64,000 nt of DNA, from NCBI GenBank assembly GCA_032158295.1, contig CM063258.1, positions 5,226,583 through 5,290,582 on the forward strand. The letters are read 5' to 3'. The notes below the pieces were generated by a model that worked only from the letters and a program-made list of their open reading frames with translations, had not been told where the DNA came from and did no database searches. Position numbers and translations under genes: made by a program. Positions 1 through 9,972 of the stretch are shown here, in pieces (position 1 is the first letter of the stretch; every line of letters begins with the position of its first letter). The stretch comes from Pycnopodia helianthoides (Eukaryota; Echinodermata; Asteroidea; Forcipulatida; Asteriidae).

Positions 1-136
1 GAATTTCTGCCTGCCGAGGTCATGCCTGGTCTTCTGATGGCTCTGCCATAGAGACTTCTCCACCATGATCTGAGTGGCAATCCCGGCATGATCGCAGCCC
101 GGTACCCACACAGTTGGTCTCCCTCTCATTCTATTC
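1..136 (-). CDS. VARS: VARS exon d (runs off the left edge)
   Basis: Acceptor AATTACAG before 136. It encodes [30 protein letters not shown] and following residues, matching the ValRS block after the HIGH motif. The reading frame is still open at base 1. Confidence 0.93.
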
Positions 137-3010
137 CTGTAATTAGAGTACAAAGACAAATTATATCTCTGTGCCGGGTGATAATAAGCAAGGAGACGGA
201 AGGAGACGGAAAAGATCCAGAAGTATCAAGACCTGGCCAGGGAACTCCGTAAGATTTGGCAGGTGAGAGTGAAGGTAGTCCCAGTGGTGGTTGGAGCACT
301 TGGCACCATTCCCAAAGACCTGGGGAAACATCTAGATGAAACAGGGACTTATGAGGGTAGATCTGTTACAAAAGGTGGCGCTTTTGGGACAGCGAGGATC
401 CTGAGAAAAACCCTTAAAATCTAAGGCTACGGGACGTAGGAGTTATCAGCACAACGGAAAATGTGATCTTCCTTTTGCATGCTGTGATAAACTGAAATAA
501 CAATAATAATAGTAATAGTGGCTTCTTGTCTAGCTCAATACACAGCTCTAGTCGGGAAACGGGCCCTTTGAATCTGAAGGATATTACGTTTCAGAGGTTT
601 ACAGACTCTCTCTCTCTCCTCTACATCACCACACAAACAATTTTAGACGTTTGGTTTTTAACAAGGGCTGTCTTTCGTCCATGTTGTTGAAACTTCACCT
701 CTTTCTAATTGAACGTTTGTTTACTACAAACAGAGTGACCTTGTTCATTCCAAGGCTTTTCCTGTCAGGCTTGATACTTTTCAGGGCGTTTGGAAAATTT
801 CTTACATTTTTTGTTCACAATTTCCACATAAAAGAGACCAGTTAAAAAATGACAGCAGAACACGCTTTGAGATAAAAGCTGTACAATGCAATCTATTGGG
901 CTGTGTACAAATGGTGACTGCGGGAAGTCCAGGCTCTGTGGCTCCTTTGTAAACATGTGATGTCACTGAATACATGATGTAGAAACTTGTATCTTAAAAG
1001 CTTACATTGATTTTTGTTTAAAAGTTAAACGTAGGGAGAAAATTATGAAGTTTACCATCTGACGACGCTATCCTCGATAGCAACCATGAGAGTGTGTCCA
1101 AGATGAAGCATACCAGTGACATTGGGTGGAGGGAGGCAGGTGACGTACGGTTTCTTATCTGCATTCTTGGTGTCCTAAATAATACCAAAGTAACAAATAC
1201 AAAACTTGTGGTGTTCAATAACAAGAACAACACTCAAGAGGCGTTTTCTATGGCCACGGATCCACAGTCAACACCCGAAAGCCGGATACGCCCGCAGGAA
1301 ATCACTATCAATGATCCGAATCAGTCCATTTCTGACATGATTTTACAGGGCATTGAGGCACTAGGTAACCACAGAGAGACTGTTCGACTGATTAGGGAGA
1401 GCCTGTGGATAACGCACCTCTAAACTATCCAACCCCATGGTCTAAACATCCAAGAAGAAAATGACTAATAACTTTTTGTCTTTGCCCTCCCCTTTTTCCC
1501 ACAGATATCCCCCTATTTAAGCGGTCTCATTCACTAATTAATTACTTTGTCTCTCTCTTCCCACCTTTGATTTTGTATTCTGTGTTTCCAGCCTCTTGTG
1601 GTTAAACCAGCCCCTCCCCAACCCTTCTTGTTTCCTTCCTCATTGTTCATCCCTTGCTTTTTTCTTTGTGCATTCTGATACACTAGTACACACTAGTATG
1701 CTCAGCAGGAAAGGTGCAACTTACTGTAAGCAATGTTTTCTACTAAAAGGCAAGGTATACCTTTGGTTTTTGGGACCATTTGATTGTTTCAATCCTATAT
1801 AAATGTAGATATATACAATAAAACTAACCTGTGAAATCTTCATTTCAAAAGGTGGTCGCGTTTTTGAAATATCGCAAAAATTCGCAGCGAATATGTCCAT
1901 GCATAAAGAATAATCCTTAATAGGAATACACGATCTGAAGCTGTTTCTCACATTCAAATTTGGGGGGATAAAAACTGACATATTTTTCCCATATCCACGT
2001 TATTTTGAATTGAAACATTTCTCAACATGCTTTATACTCTCGAAAGTTGCTGTTAAATATGGCATTTCAGACAGAGATATTTCAAGGGATGTTTTCTACT
2101 GTCATCATCATTAGATCGTGTAAGTTTTATGTAAATCTGTGATCAAAAAGTATACTTTACAAGTTTTTTTCTTACCAATTCTGTAATGTTCCTTTAAGCA
2201 GCTCTATGAAATTGGGCCCTATACTTTTGAGAGATAAGATTTGTGTAGTTATAGAAGACAAGCGGGGAAAAAAACCAGTACACAACAGAAAGTGAAGGTT
2301 TCTTTACCACGTTCTCTGGTTTGAAGAAACCCATGTTTTCCCACCATGCATACCAAGCAGATTCCACATAGGCGGGGCTGTAGGATTTCGGGAGTGGCAC
2401 GCTCGTATCTGCAAAGAATAATAATACTAATGAATAAATATCTTGGAGAGTTTATGCATTCTGATTGGTCAAAGACCAGTCATATGGGTGTGTATTATCG
2501 TAGCTACCTTAAAAAAAAAAGACAAGCAAAACAAAAAAAACACTATACAGTACACATCAGGAAGTTGGGCTGTAAACCCAAATCAACTGTCACCAGGGGC
2601 ACGTTGCCACCTACTCCTGGGGCTGAACAGGGTTGCCCCCTTCACAGTCCGTAAGGATGTAGGCACTAGGAGCCTGGCTGGTAGTGGTAGAGCAGAATGC
2701 ACTACCTTCCCAACTTTTTATGAAGCAATTATGGTTAAGTGCTTGCTCAAGGGCACAAGTGTCATGACCGGGGTTCGAACCCACACTCTGCTGCTGATAA
2801 CACTTCAGAGCTCGGGTCCAGTGAGGTGAACTAGACCCCCTCAGCCACAACACACCACCTTAATTAGAGGGTTGCATTCCAACTGGAATGGATGGACAAC
2901 TTTTTTAACCTTAGCTATCACTGTAGATTTGTACCTTTCTTTTCCCCTGGCATTGTTGGTATGTCATACGTAATGATCTCCATTGGTTTCCATGATCTGG
3001 CCATCTTAGA
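1..3010 (-). CDS. VARS: Valyl-tRNA synthetase, 5' part (3' end lies beyond the left edge)
   Basis: Class I aminoacyl-tRNA synthetase that attaches valine to tRNA-Val. Four exons can be joined with matching phases: 3010-2935, 2408-2308, 1174-1056 and 136-1. Together they encode the conserved stretch [14 protein letters not shown], then the [23 protein letters not shown] block typical of ValRS (shown here only as a family label), then [13 protein letters not shown] with the class I HIGH signature as HLGH, and [14 protein letters not shown]. The LPLP-like segment before the SYSP block and the VWVPG wording resemble the mitochondrial paralogue VARS2 as much as cytosolic VARS1, so the paralogue is unresolved. 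An ATG with strong context (AAGATGGCC) lies inside the first exon found, at about 3004, but an acceptor precedes it, so upstream exons probably exist; I could not locate them. The catalytic core and anticodon-binding domain are outside the window. Introns carry a LINE tail and SINEs. Confidence 0.95.
188..424 (+). mobile_element. LINE (non-LTR retrotransposon) 3'-terminal reading-frame remnant
   Basis: An open frame from 188 to a stop at 422-424 reads as a reverse-transcriptase tail: [20 protein letters not shown] followed by [14 protein letters not shown] and a [11 protein letters not shown] ending. This wording is typical of the C-terminus of non-LTR element polyproteins in invertebrate genomes. 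The catalytic part is absent. It lies in a VARS intron, antisense to the gene. Confidence 0.75.
425..1055. other. VARS intron sequence with a foldback-element end
   Basis: No coding signal seen. An AAT-rich microsatellite lies near 500. At about 915-962 there is one end of the element whose longer copies lie at 28.4 and 57.95 kb (shared CCAGGCTCTGTGGCTC and TTTGTAAACATGTGATGTCA). Confidence 0.5.
1056..1174 (-). CDS. VARS: VARS exon c, with HIGH motif
   Basis: Acceptor TTATTTAG, donor GTAAAC. It encodes [16 protein letters not shown] and then AIEDSVVRW, with the class I ATP-binding motif as HLGH. The final Trp codon is split TG/G with the next exon, exactly as the phases require. Confidence 0.93.
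2055..2197. mobile_element. MITE fragment (ACCAATTCTGTAATGTTCC family)
   Basis: The right half of the element seen complete at 17,509-17,876. It shares a run around ATTTCAAGGGATGTTTT and the same terminal inverted repeat. Immediately beyond it, at 2198-2221, is one arm of the GGGCCC hairpin family, so two elements abut. Confidence 0.7.
2308..2408 (-). CDS. VARS: VARS exon b
   Basis: Acceptor TTTGCAG, donor GTAAAG (a GTGGTA donor three bases earlier is also possible and keeps frame). Its first two bases complete the Asp codon split with exon a. It encodes the [15 protein letters not shown] segment that marks the start of the synthetase fold. Confidence 0.93.
2590..2858 (-). mobile_element. 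tRNA-derived SINE
   Basis: On the minus strand a tRNA-like head (GTGGCTGAGGGGGTCTAGT as A box, GGGTTCGAACCCC as B box) is followed by a body shared with the copy at 35.1 kb. The head has no intact cloverleaf. It sits in the VARS intron between exons a and b. Confidence 0.7.
2935..3010 (-). CDS. VARS: VARS exon a
   Basis: Acceptor TTCAG before 3010, donor GTACAA after 2935. It reads from phase 0 for 25 codons plus one base and encodes [14 protein letters not shown], the segment that precedes the ValRS catalytic domain in animals. Confidence 0.9.
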
Positions 3011-3968
3011 CTGAACCTGAACAAAATAAACAAGCATTCAATATATAAATCAATGCCAACATTATTCTGAACAAGTTATTGATTTTGCAAAGAATGCTGA
3101 TTACCGAGTGGTAAGCCTGTCTCGGGTAACCGGGTATCCGGGTAATTTTGTACCCGGATACAAAATTACTCCTAATTGCACAGCCGGAGTAGAGGTTCCC
3201 AGAGTGATTTACTGGAATTCATCCTCACACTCCAACAAAAAACCCAGCAGTAAGTAGGATTTGAAACTTTACAGCGGAGATATAATCTGATACAGTTTGC
3301 AGTTTGATTTTGATGGGTTGGACGTGACAATGACAACAACAAAACTAACTTATTTTATTTTTTTCCATCATGATCATAATTAGGCCACGAGAATGAAAGT
3401 TTTAGATTTGCGTCCAGGCATTTTTGAAATGACATGAGGCTTTTTTCATTTTTCATTATTCATTATTTTTTCGTAGTATAAGAAGCTTCTTCAACGACCC
3501 ACAATTCAATGCGCGCACGTGTGTACACGGCGCTGTGTGAAGCGCATTCCACGGGTTTGCGCAATCTGCATATTGCGCACACTTTTGCAAAATCGGCCTC
3601 TTAAACTGCCAGTATAAAGAGCGCAAACTGAAGATTGCGCACAATTTGCAAGGTCGGGCAGATTAACTGCCAAGTCTGCAGAGCGCAAACTGCAGTTTGC
3701 CTAATTCGTTGTGCAAATCCGTTAATTGTGGACGTATTCGTCAATCGTGTCGGAATACAAAAAATAACGCGAAATAAAAAAACTTTCCGACCTACCGACC
3801 CAATTTTAATGACATATAATCGGAAACAGAACCCTTTTATTGTTTGGCCTGAATTGAAACTTGAAAATTTGTGGACGTTGGTAAAACGCGGAACGATTGC
3901 GGAACGACGGAACGAATAATGTACAATGTAACAAATCGTATTGCACATACCATAGAGAAAGGCTCTAT
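3011..3968. other. Intergenic, no gene seen
   Basis: Short GC-rich words built around GCGCAA and TGCGCA recur between 3,510 and 3,700, which generates chance ORFs on both strands. No family match and no splice-consistent exon was found. Confidence 0.4.
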
Positions 3969-4866
3969 AGATGCAGTCAGAGCCGGTGACAAAATGGACC
4001 ATGATTTGCAGTGCCCATTTTACGGACGACTGTCGGGTTGCAACATCGCAACTAAAGAGCAGTTTTGGATTAAAAAGCTATAACAGGCTTAAGCCAGGTT
4101 CAATCCCAACCATGAAAGCCCCATCTGCAGTGCTATCATCTTTTCAAACAGAGAGTAAAACAGGCACAGCCAAATGAAACTAAGCGATTCAGCCAACACT
4201 CGTCTGGCATGTCATTTAAGAAAAGAGAGAAGAGCTGGGTAAGCAACTTTTAAGTTCTAAAACTAAGTTCTATGAGTATGTAGTTGATATTTTACCATCG
4301 TTTCTTTTCATTTCAAAACATGCACTTCTCGCAAGAGATTTCAAACTCAATAGTAGGGCTACCAAAACCATCAACAATTTTCCTTTTCACTTGATGTGAT
4401 TGTGAGCATGATTCGAGTTCGAAGTTTAGGAAAGTTTGTAACTAGTTACCAATTCTACTTCACCTCCTTGACCTTGTCATCCCAGTGCACATACATGTGT
4501 ACAAGACTCCCCTTCAACTTCAAGTACAACCTACAGACTTCATTATTGACCTTACATTGCTTTTCCAGTTTAGTTTGCTTTCAACATCATTGTATCCCTG
4601 GGGGAGGAGTACCAGGGGAAGGACCATGGTAAAAAATTACTTGGGCCTACAAAGGGCAAAGCCATACATGTGTGTGAATACAATGCCCAAATTATGACAT
4701 TTTGACTTAGAGGTTAAATACAATGTTTGTTTTGATCTTTTGTTCAGGTTTTGCAAGAAGCTTTTGCTGAATATATGCTAAGTATGGTGACCAGGAGCCC
4801 ACTGGTGAACAACTTCTCCCATCTAATGTGATGGAAAGTTCAATCACATCAGAGGAGGTAATGAAA
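3969..4866 (+). pseudogene. THAP-domain gene relic
   Basis: The frame from 3971 encodes WTMICSAHFTDDC, then FGLKSYNRLKPGSIPTM. This is the C-terminal half of a THAP zinc finger: the C-x2-H pair, then the Leu-Lys-Pro-Gly and Pro-Thr block. The N-terminal C-x-C half was not found upstream. After the THAP block the plausible coding frame moves by one base near 4125-4150 (to VKQAQPNETKRFSQHSSG, ending at a GTAAGC donor at about 4238). A second coding-like piece follows a TTTGTTCAG acceptor at about 4748 and also changes frame internally before a donor GTAATG. The two shifts and the missing half suggest decay, perhaps of a P-element-like transposase or a THAP gene copy. A live gene with unrecognised small exons is the alternative. 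Confidence 0.5.
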
Positions 4867-5053
4867 CGGTTTACTGGCTTGTTGCAGAAACAACCTTAAT
4901 TATGTTTAGGGGAGAAATATTCAACCGCGGGGGGTGGGGGTCAGCTTCAAAATGCCTGGACCCCGAGCTGAGGGTTATTTTTATTTCATTACACATCAAA
5001 ATGTGCAGTATCGGAATAATAATTAACTTTACTTTGCATAATCATACACTTGT

Positions 5054-5211
5054 CAGGCCTGGAATTTCATCTTGGAGAGGGCAAGGCCATTTTCATTTTG
5101 TAAAGGGTACTTCCATTGGAAAATCTTAAAGTCTATGGGAGACTTTTGAAGGGGCACCAAGGCCAACACAAGGGCAACGAAGGCCATGGCCTCCGTGTAA
5201 TTCCAGGCCTG
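5054..5211. mobile_element. Foldback MITE, CAGGCCTGGAATT family
   Basis: Inverted ends CAGGCCTGGAATT and AATTCCAGGCCTG enclose about 130 bases. A second copy in the opposite orientation lies at 34,485-34,652 and a decayed one at about 53,150-53,305. Confidence 0.75.
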
Positions 5212-6611
5212 ACTTGTGAATATCTTAAAAGTTAACAATTTCCCTCAAGATTTTTAACAAATTTATAAACCCCTAGGCTTGAGATGCATGATTCATGTCT
5301 GTTTGCAATTTTGTTTCAAGCAGAATTATTAAAATGAAAGAAAGGTTTATTTTGTCCTCCTATTACATGTATTAAAGAGATACTGTTGACATAGTTTAAA
5401 CACCTTATTGTTAATGCAGAGGATTATTTCTGATGGTAAAATATGATTTATTCATCAAGCCATTGCGGATTTTTTTCTTTATTGATTATACATGTATTGT
5501 ACATATTTTTTGTACACCCTTTATTATCTTATGAGAAGAGTTGTTTTAATGCCCATGTAGCTTTTACTTGACCGCAACCACATCTGGTAATTTAAATGTA
5601 GGGTTTTATTGAGTACATGTACACATGTATACCGTACTTATTTGTTATTGTTATTATTATTTGTTAGAAGGGGGATCAACCACAAACTTGTTTGCTACGT
5701 AAGATTAATGAGCAGCCCCAGTTTGTGCATATTGCATGGTGAACTAAAGTAGTTTTTTTTGGGGGGGGGGAGAAAAAGAGGAGTTGGAGTACATGTATTG
5801 GGGTTTGCATATTTCATGTGTAATGTGTTTTCAATCCAGGGCAAACACAAAACAATTACACTTCTTTTTGACAAATTGCCAGACAACCTGTCTTTCTAAG
5901 CTTTGACTGTAATTTGAAATGTTTGTTTACATTTTCTTGAAAGTCTACATTGAGCTGAAAATTTTGATAAGGTCTTTTAGAATGTCTGTAGGCAAGAAGA
6001 GTAAGGATCGCATGGAATTAGTTTTGCAACATTCCCTTTTAATTTAGCTGTTTTCTATTTAATTACTCAATGAAAATTGAAACTAGACAGAGAGGTCAAC
6101 TTTGGTGATACAACTTTTCTTGACATTAAGTATTACATGTACACTGTACTCTTAACTCCAAAAATATTGCTTTTTGTACATAAGGTGGTCATTTACCATG
6201 TAGTATATGCAAGAAGGGTAAGGAACTCATAGTTACATTTTCTTTTAATGGCAACGTGTCCCTTTAATTTATTAATTAAGCTGCTTTCTATTTATTTACT
6301 TCACTTGAAGAGGGGTAGTTGACTTTGCAAAAACAATTGTTGTTTTATTCTATTTTTCTTGAAATAAAATAATACTCATAAAGACTAAAGACTGATATGT
6401 GTATATTATTAAAAGTATTTATTGTCATTTACTCATGGATCATCTAAAAATGATTGTAACACACTGAAAATTTAGAGTAAATGGAGGCCACCAATCCCAC
6501 CATGTTTGTATCCTCAATTCTGAAAACCTTCCTGAAAACCATGTACCACTACTAGATTAGCAGAGCATGTTTTGATCATAGTATGATTTGAAACTTTGCA
6601 TGGTGGGATCA
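5212..6611. other. Intergenic, AT-rich, no gene seen
   Basis: Low-complexity AT-rich sequence with repeated ACATGTA words and a poly-G run near 5,760. Two similar paragraphs around 6,000-6,120 and 6,205-6,370 (AAGAAG-GTAAGGA followed by TTTAATTTA and GCTGTTTTCTATTTA-like text) look like a diverged duplication. Confidence 0.4.
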
Positions 6612-6799
6612 GGTTTGCAGTGATGCTATGTATAAAATCTCGTTGTGAGTAGTGGTGGTTTTAAAAAGAACAGGTGGTTTGACAACTTCCTGAAGAGGAT
6701 CAGGGCATACTGATCAAAAAATCAAGTTGTGAAACCACTGTTTCTTTTCAGAACCACCACTACTCAAAAGAGATTTTACCTATGGTGTCAGCGCAAACC
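6612..6799. mobile_element. Foldback MITE, GGTTTGC...GCAAACC family
   Basis: Inverted arms of about 45 bases (GTAGTGGTGGTT facing AACCACCACTAC). The same family occurs at 35,301-35,709, where another element has inserted into it. Confidence 0.75.
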
Positions 6800-7090
6800 T
6801 CACCTAATTATAGACATTGTTCTTGTAATGACACACATCCCATCTCAGTGAGCCAAATATTAACAGATTTTTATCAAAGATTGTGGTTCTCAAAAAAGTT
6901 CCCCTTTTGAAGCCTCTTTGCTGTATAACTTCCATGTTTGTAATATGTACATGTAAGTTGAATGCATTTCACTATTTTCCATTGAGAGACACAACAGCAT
7001 GAGCTTTATGTTTGACAAATAATTTGTACATCTATTTTTTGAGTCTCATTTACAAACATTTTATCAACTATAGGGGCTAAAAATACCACA

Positions 7091-7322
7091 CTAAATTCGA
7101 GTGAGAAGAGGAATTCTTATTATATGATTGGCAACAAATTTTAGGGTTTTTAAGTTACTAATAGTCAAGTGGCGGGTAAACCCTTTATATTGTCCATTGG
7201 GGTTGGGATATGTCCTTCGGGTGGCGTCCATGATACATGAAGGAAGTGGCACTCTGTTGAACCTTCCGAAGTAGCCCGTACACCATCTGACAACTTGCCT
7301 GTAAACAACATGGCGATTTCTT
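7091..7322 (-). CDS. P2X7-domain gene exon 3, with stop
   Basis: Acceptor TTTGTTTGCAG. It encodes RNRHVVYRQVVRWCTGYFG, LPSCIM and YPNPNGQYKGF, then a 25-residue tail to the TAG at 7091-7093. The tail after KGF is longer than in most family members I know of. Confidence 0.85.
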
Positions 7323-9408
7323 CTGCAAACAAAGTAGTTGAAGAAAATCAAATTAGGTAAACATTTGATATCAATATTTGTTTAAAAACACAGTTTTCCC
7401 ATTTTGAAGAAATAACGTACGAGTAAGGGTGGAAATATACTCTTCTGGTTTGTCCAGTCGAAAAACTTGTAGGAGAACCCCCCCCCCCCCACACACACAC
7501 CCTTACATATGGCTGTTACAGGGGTACTTTCATTGTTGTTCTCCTTTTTCTGAAGAAATCCTAATTGGGTCACCACCAGAACAAAGAAAACCTTATGGGG
7601 TAGCATTGCTCCGTAAGTTGGCATGTGTAAGCTCACACACACACACACACACTCAAGTGTGTCATGAGCTCCAATCGTGGACCCTCCTTTGTTCAACTCT
7701 TTGTCCTGACAAACGTGGACCCCATTGTTTTCCTTTGTGATAACAAACATGGACCTATTGTCCCTTTTGTTGTAAGTCCTCGGTTTGATTGCACTACAAA
7801 CTCACACACACACACTTTTGGGTTCTTTAAAGAAGTCATAAGCTGTAACATACTCAACAATTGTGACAGAGATCAAAGTGTTTAGAAAAAATCTTGTACA
7901 GGTTTTATGGTTATTCGTTTTTCTGAGTTGAATAAATCTAATCCAACAGTCAATTATACTCAGGGTCAGGTAAGAGGCGTAATAATTTTTTTGGGGGGAG
8001 GGTTTGCTCCTTACATTAATTTTACAGTTCAATTAAAAAAAGACACTTACTGGTCTAGAGTCCCTTCAACTGCATCTCTGCCATAGTATTCACCGGTACT
8101 GTAAATAGGCGGTTTGAAGTACAGCCGGGTGCAGACAGACTGCTTCAAACCAATCATGCACAGCAAGGCTTTGGTTTTCATCCTCTACATTAATGTTCAA
8201 TGCTGCCATTTGGGCTCTTGTCTTCTGCACTTCCTTACAGCAGATGCAGTTCACTGCCATTGGTTGGACCACACAGTGTCCGCATGAGCACCTGAAAGAA
8301 AAATTTAAATAACAGAAAATTAACGGATGAAAGTGTTGCTGTACTGACATAGGATGGACTATGTTCATGACCATTAACTAATTTTACGTGAACGGGGGTA
8401 ATACAAAATGAGTGGGGATTGAAACGATGCGTGTCTCATTTATACATCTAAGTAAAAAATCATGCAATGTTTCGCATTGTTTATCAATGGCCGTTGTTCT
8501 TACTTTGTGTCTCTGGGAATTTTTTTTTATTTTATTTTTTTTATTTGAAAAGTTGTTTGTAATTGTAGTTCTGTTTTAAAGAATAAACATGACATATCAT
8601 ACTAGCCTAAAAGAAAACTATGAGAAATAATTAGCAAATGAGCTTGACATAAAAAATAATCCAATTAGGCTAGGACCTACCTCAATCATTTGCTAAAAAA
8701 AATAAATAAATAAATGCGGTAGAACAGTGACACTGACAGAAAATACGGCTTGTCAGGATCAGTTCGGTACTGAAAATAAATGTTATCTCCGACACACTGA
8801 GATTTGATGATTGTATTGTGAAAAAATTAATGGATAAACGAGGAATTACAGAAACAAATAAAACAACATTCATCTATTTTCCTTCTCCATGGAACCCGGT
8901 TCTCCGATAAGGATACCTGCACTAACCCAATGGGAACAATTTTTGAGTGACACCATTCAATGTATCATGAAAACGTGAACCATATTGGACAACAGCAACC
9001 ATTTCGTGAGAAAAAAAAATCAACTTTCTGCTGCTATTTCTATCCATTATAGCGGCCTCATATGCCGCATAGATAAATAAGTACTTCATGACGATAAAAA
9101 ACAGTGAACATAGCATTGTTTGTTCTTCAAAAAACCTGTGGGACTCACCATTCAGTATTGTTTAGTCGACCTCCTGCATCAGGATTCGCACGTTCACGAT
9201 CATCGGCGGCCAGTGGCTCAAACCTGTATGGTTTGGCACCTCGCACTTCCTCGTCAAGCACTCCCCCAGCTTCATCAACGCCCTCTTCGTCTTCGGAAGA
9301 GCTCCCTCCACCGTCAGATCTATCCTCACTATCAATACTATCATCTGTATTTCCTAATTCTTCTTCGTCCACACTGTGTTCCTCCCACGATCCGCTAATG
9401 TCTGACAT
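7091..9408 (-). CDS. P2X7-type intracellular (ballast) zinc-domain protein, three exons, one apparent frame disruption
   Basis: Exons 9408-9149, 8291-8051 and 7322-7091. The protein would have 243 residues if one base is discounted. Residues 1-60 are very acidic (runs of Glu, Asp and Ser). The next segment leads to LNNTEWCSCGHCVVQP and CICCKE, then WFEAVCLHPAVLQTAY, RHVVYRQVVRWCTGYFG, LPSCIM and YPNPNGQYKGF. These Cys clusters and the YRQ-W-G-LPSC block are the signature of the cytoplasmic zinc domain of the P2X7 receptor. In invertebrates it is often found alone, without the channel, as here; its cellular role in that form is not established. Exon 2 has TAC CGG TGA at 8098-8090, a stop in frame, while the +1 frame continues as EYYGRDAVEGTLDQ to a strong donor GTAAGT. 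That continuation matches the family and joins exon 3 in phase. See findings. Confidence 0.85.
7420..8040. other. P2X7-domain gene intron 2, CA-rich
   Basis: CA dinucleotide runs near 7,490-7,500, 7,635-7,652 and 7,803-7,817 with poly-C at 7,480. Two similar 50-base phrases about a drop of GTGGACCC and ACATGGACC follow each other near 7,676 and 7,745. No coding signal. Confidence 0.5.
8051..8291 (-). CDS. P2X7-domain gene exon 2, with frame problem at 8093/8094
   Basis: Acceptor TTTCTTTCAG. It encodes CSCGHCVVQPM and CICCKE, likely zinc ligands. An extra G at 8094/8093 breaks the frame. A weaker donor GTGAAT at 8093 would also join exon 3 in frame, giving a 229-residue form that lacks about 14 conserved residues. 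Confidence 0.8.
8292..9148. other. P2X7-domain gene intron 1
   Basis: AT-rich, with a T-rich run at 8,520-8,550 and an AAAT run at 8,695. Nothing recognisable. Confidence 0.5.
9149..9408 (-). CDS. P2X7-domain gene exon 1, with start codon
   Basis: ATG at 9408 begins MSDISGSWEEHSVDEEELG, the acidic N-terminus. The donor GTGAGT follows 9149 and splits the Trp codon TG/G. Upstream, at 9,440-9,540, the sequence is CpG-rich with a CACGTGAC site and may be the promoter. Confidence 0.8.
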
Positions 9409-9716
9409 TTTGTCCTCGTTTACTGTGTGAATAGCTATAGACGCGTACAATAAACACACTTCGCTGCGCGGGGGGTAAACAAGCCGTCTCCATTCATGTA
9501 CGTCATCAGAGTCTATGGTATATTTTTATCACGTGACATGCCGTTTCCAAAAACTCGGTATGAGGAGCTGCTGAACGCTGGCCTAAATGACCTTTTTTTT
9601 TAATTACGCAACTACCGCTAAGTATTTTCATTAATATATACGTAATCATGAAACACAAATTGATTGGATTTCGCCAAAGTTTAAATTATCTTAGTACCGT
9701 TGAAGTAGATCTTTAA

Positions 9717-9972
9717 GGTCTCCTCTTTCTTACGAACTATGCAAAATAGTGGAGCAACCCGTCACTGGGGTCGAAAAAACCGCGGAACGATTGCTTAGCG
9801 TCTTTATCCAACATTAATCTACTTATTATTATGCGCAATATAATGCGTGAAATGAAACAAAATAAAGGGGGTACATGAACAAGCAAAAAAACTATAAAGG
9901 ACGGGTTGCTCCACCAATTCCAATATGCGAAATTGTTCCTTAATGACTCCTCTTTCTCACTAGCTATCCAAA
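9717..9972 (-). repeat. Left inverted arm of the 9.7-13.9 kb array locus
   Basis: One unit of the array in reverse orientation: GGAGCAACCCGTC at about 9,755, the B-type spacer (TAATCTACTTATTATTATG, reversed), GACGGGTTGCTCC at about 9,901, and the AACTAGCTATCC-like end facing the interior. The matching right arm begins at about 11,229. Confidence 0.85.

Noticed and set aside
3601..4002. 133-codon minus-strand frame as a VARS 5' exon
   Set aside because: No presequence-like pattern, no donor in the required phase, and it overlaps the GCGCAA repeat words and the THAP relic on the other strand.
9104..9430. 108- and 92-codon plus-strand frames over the P2X7-domain first exon
   Set aside because: Shadows of the acidic minus-strand exon; Ser/Pro-rich wording arises from reversed Glu/Asp codons.
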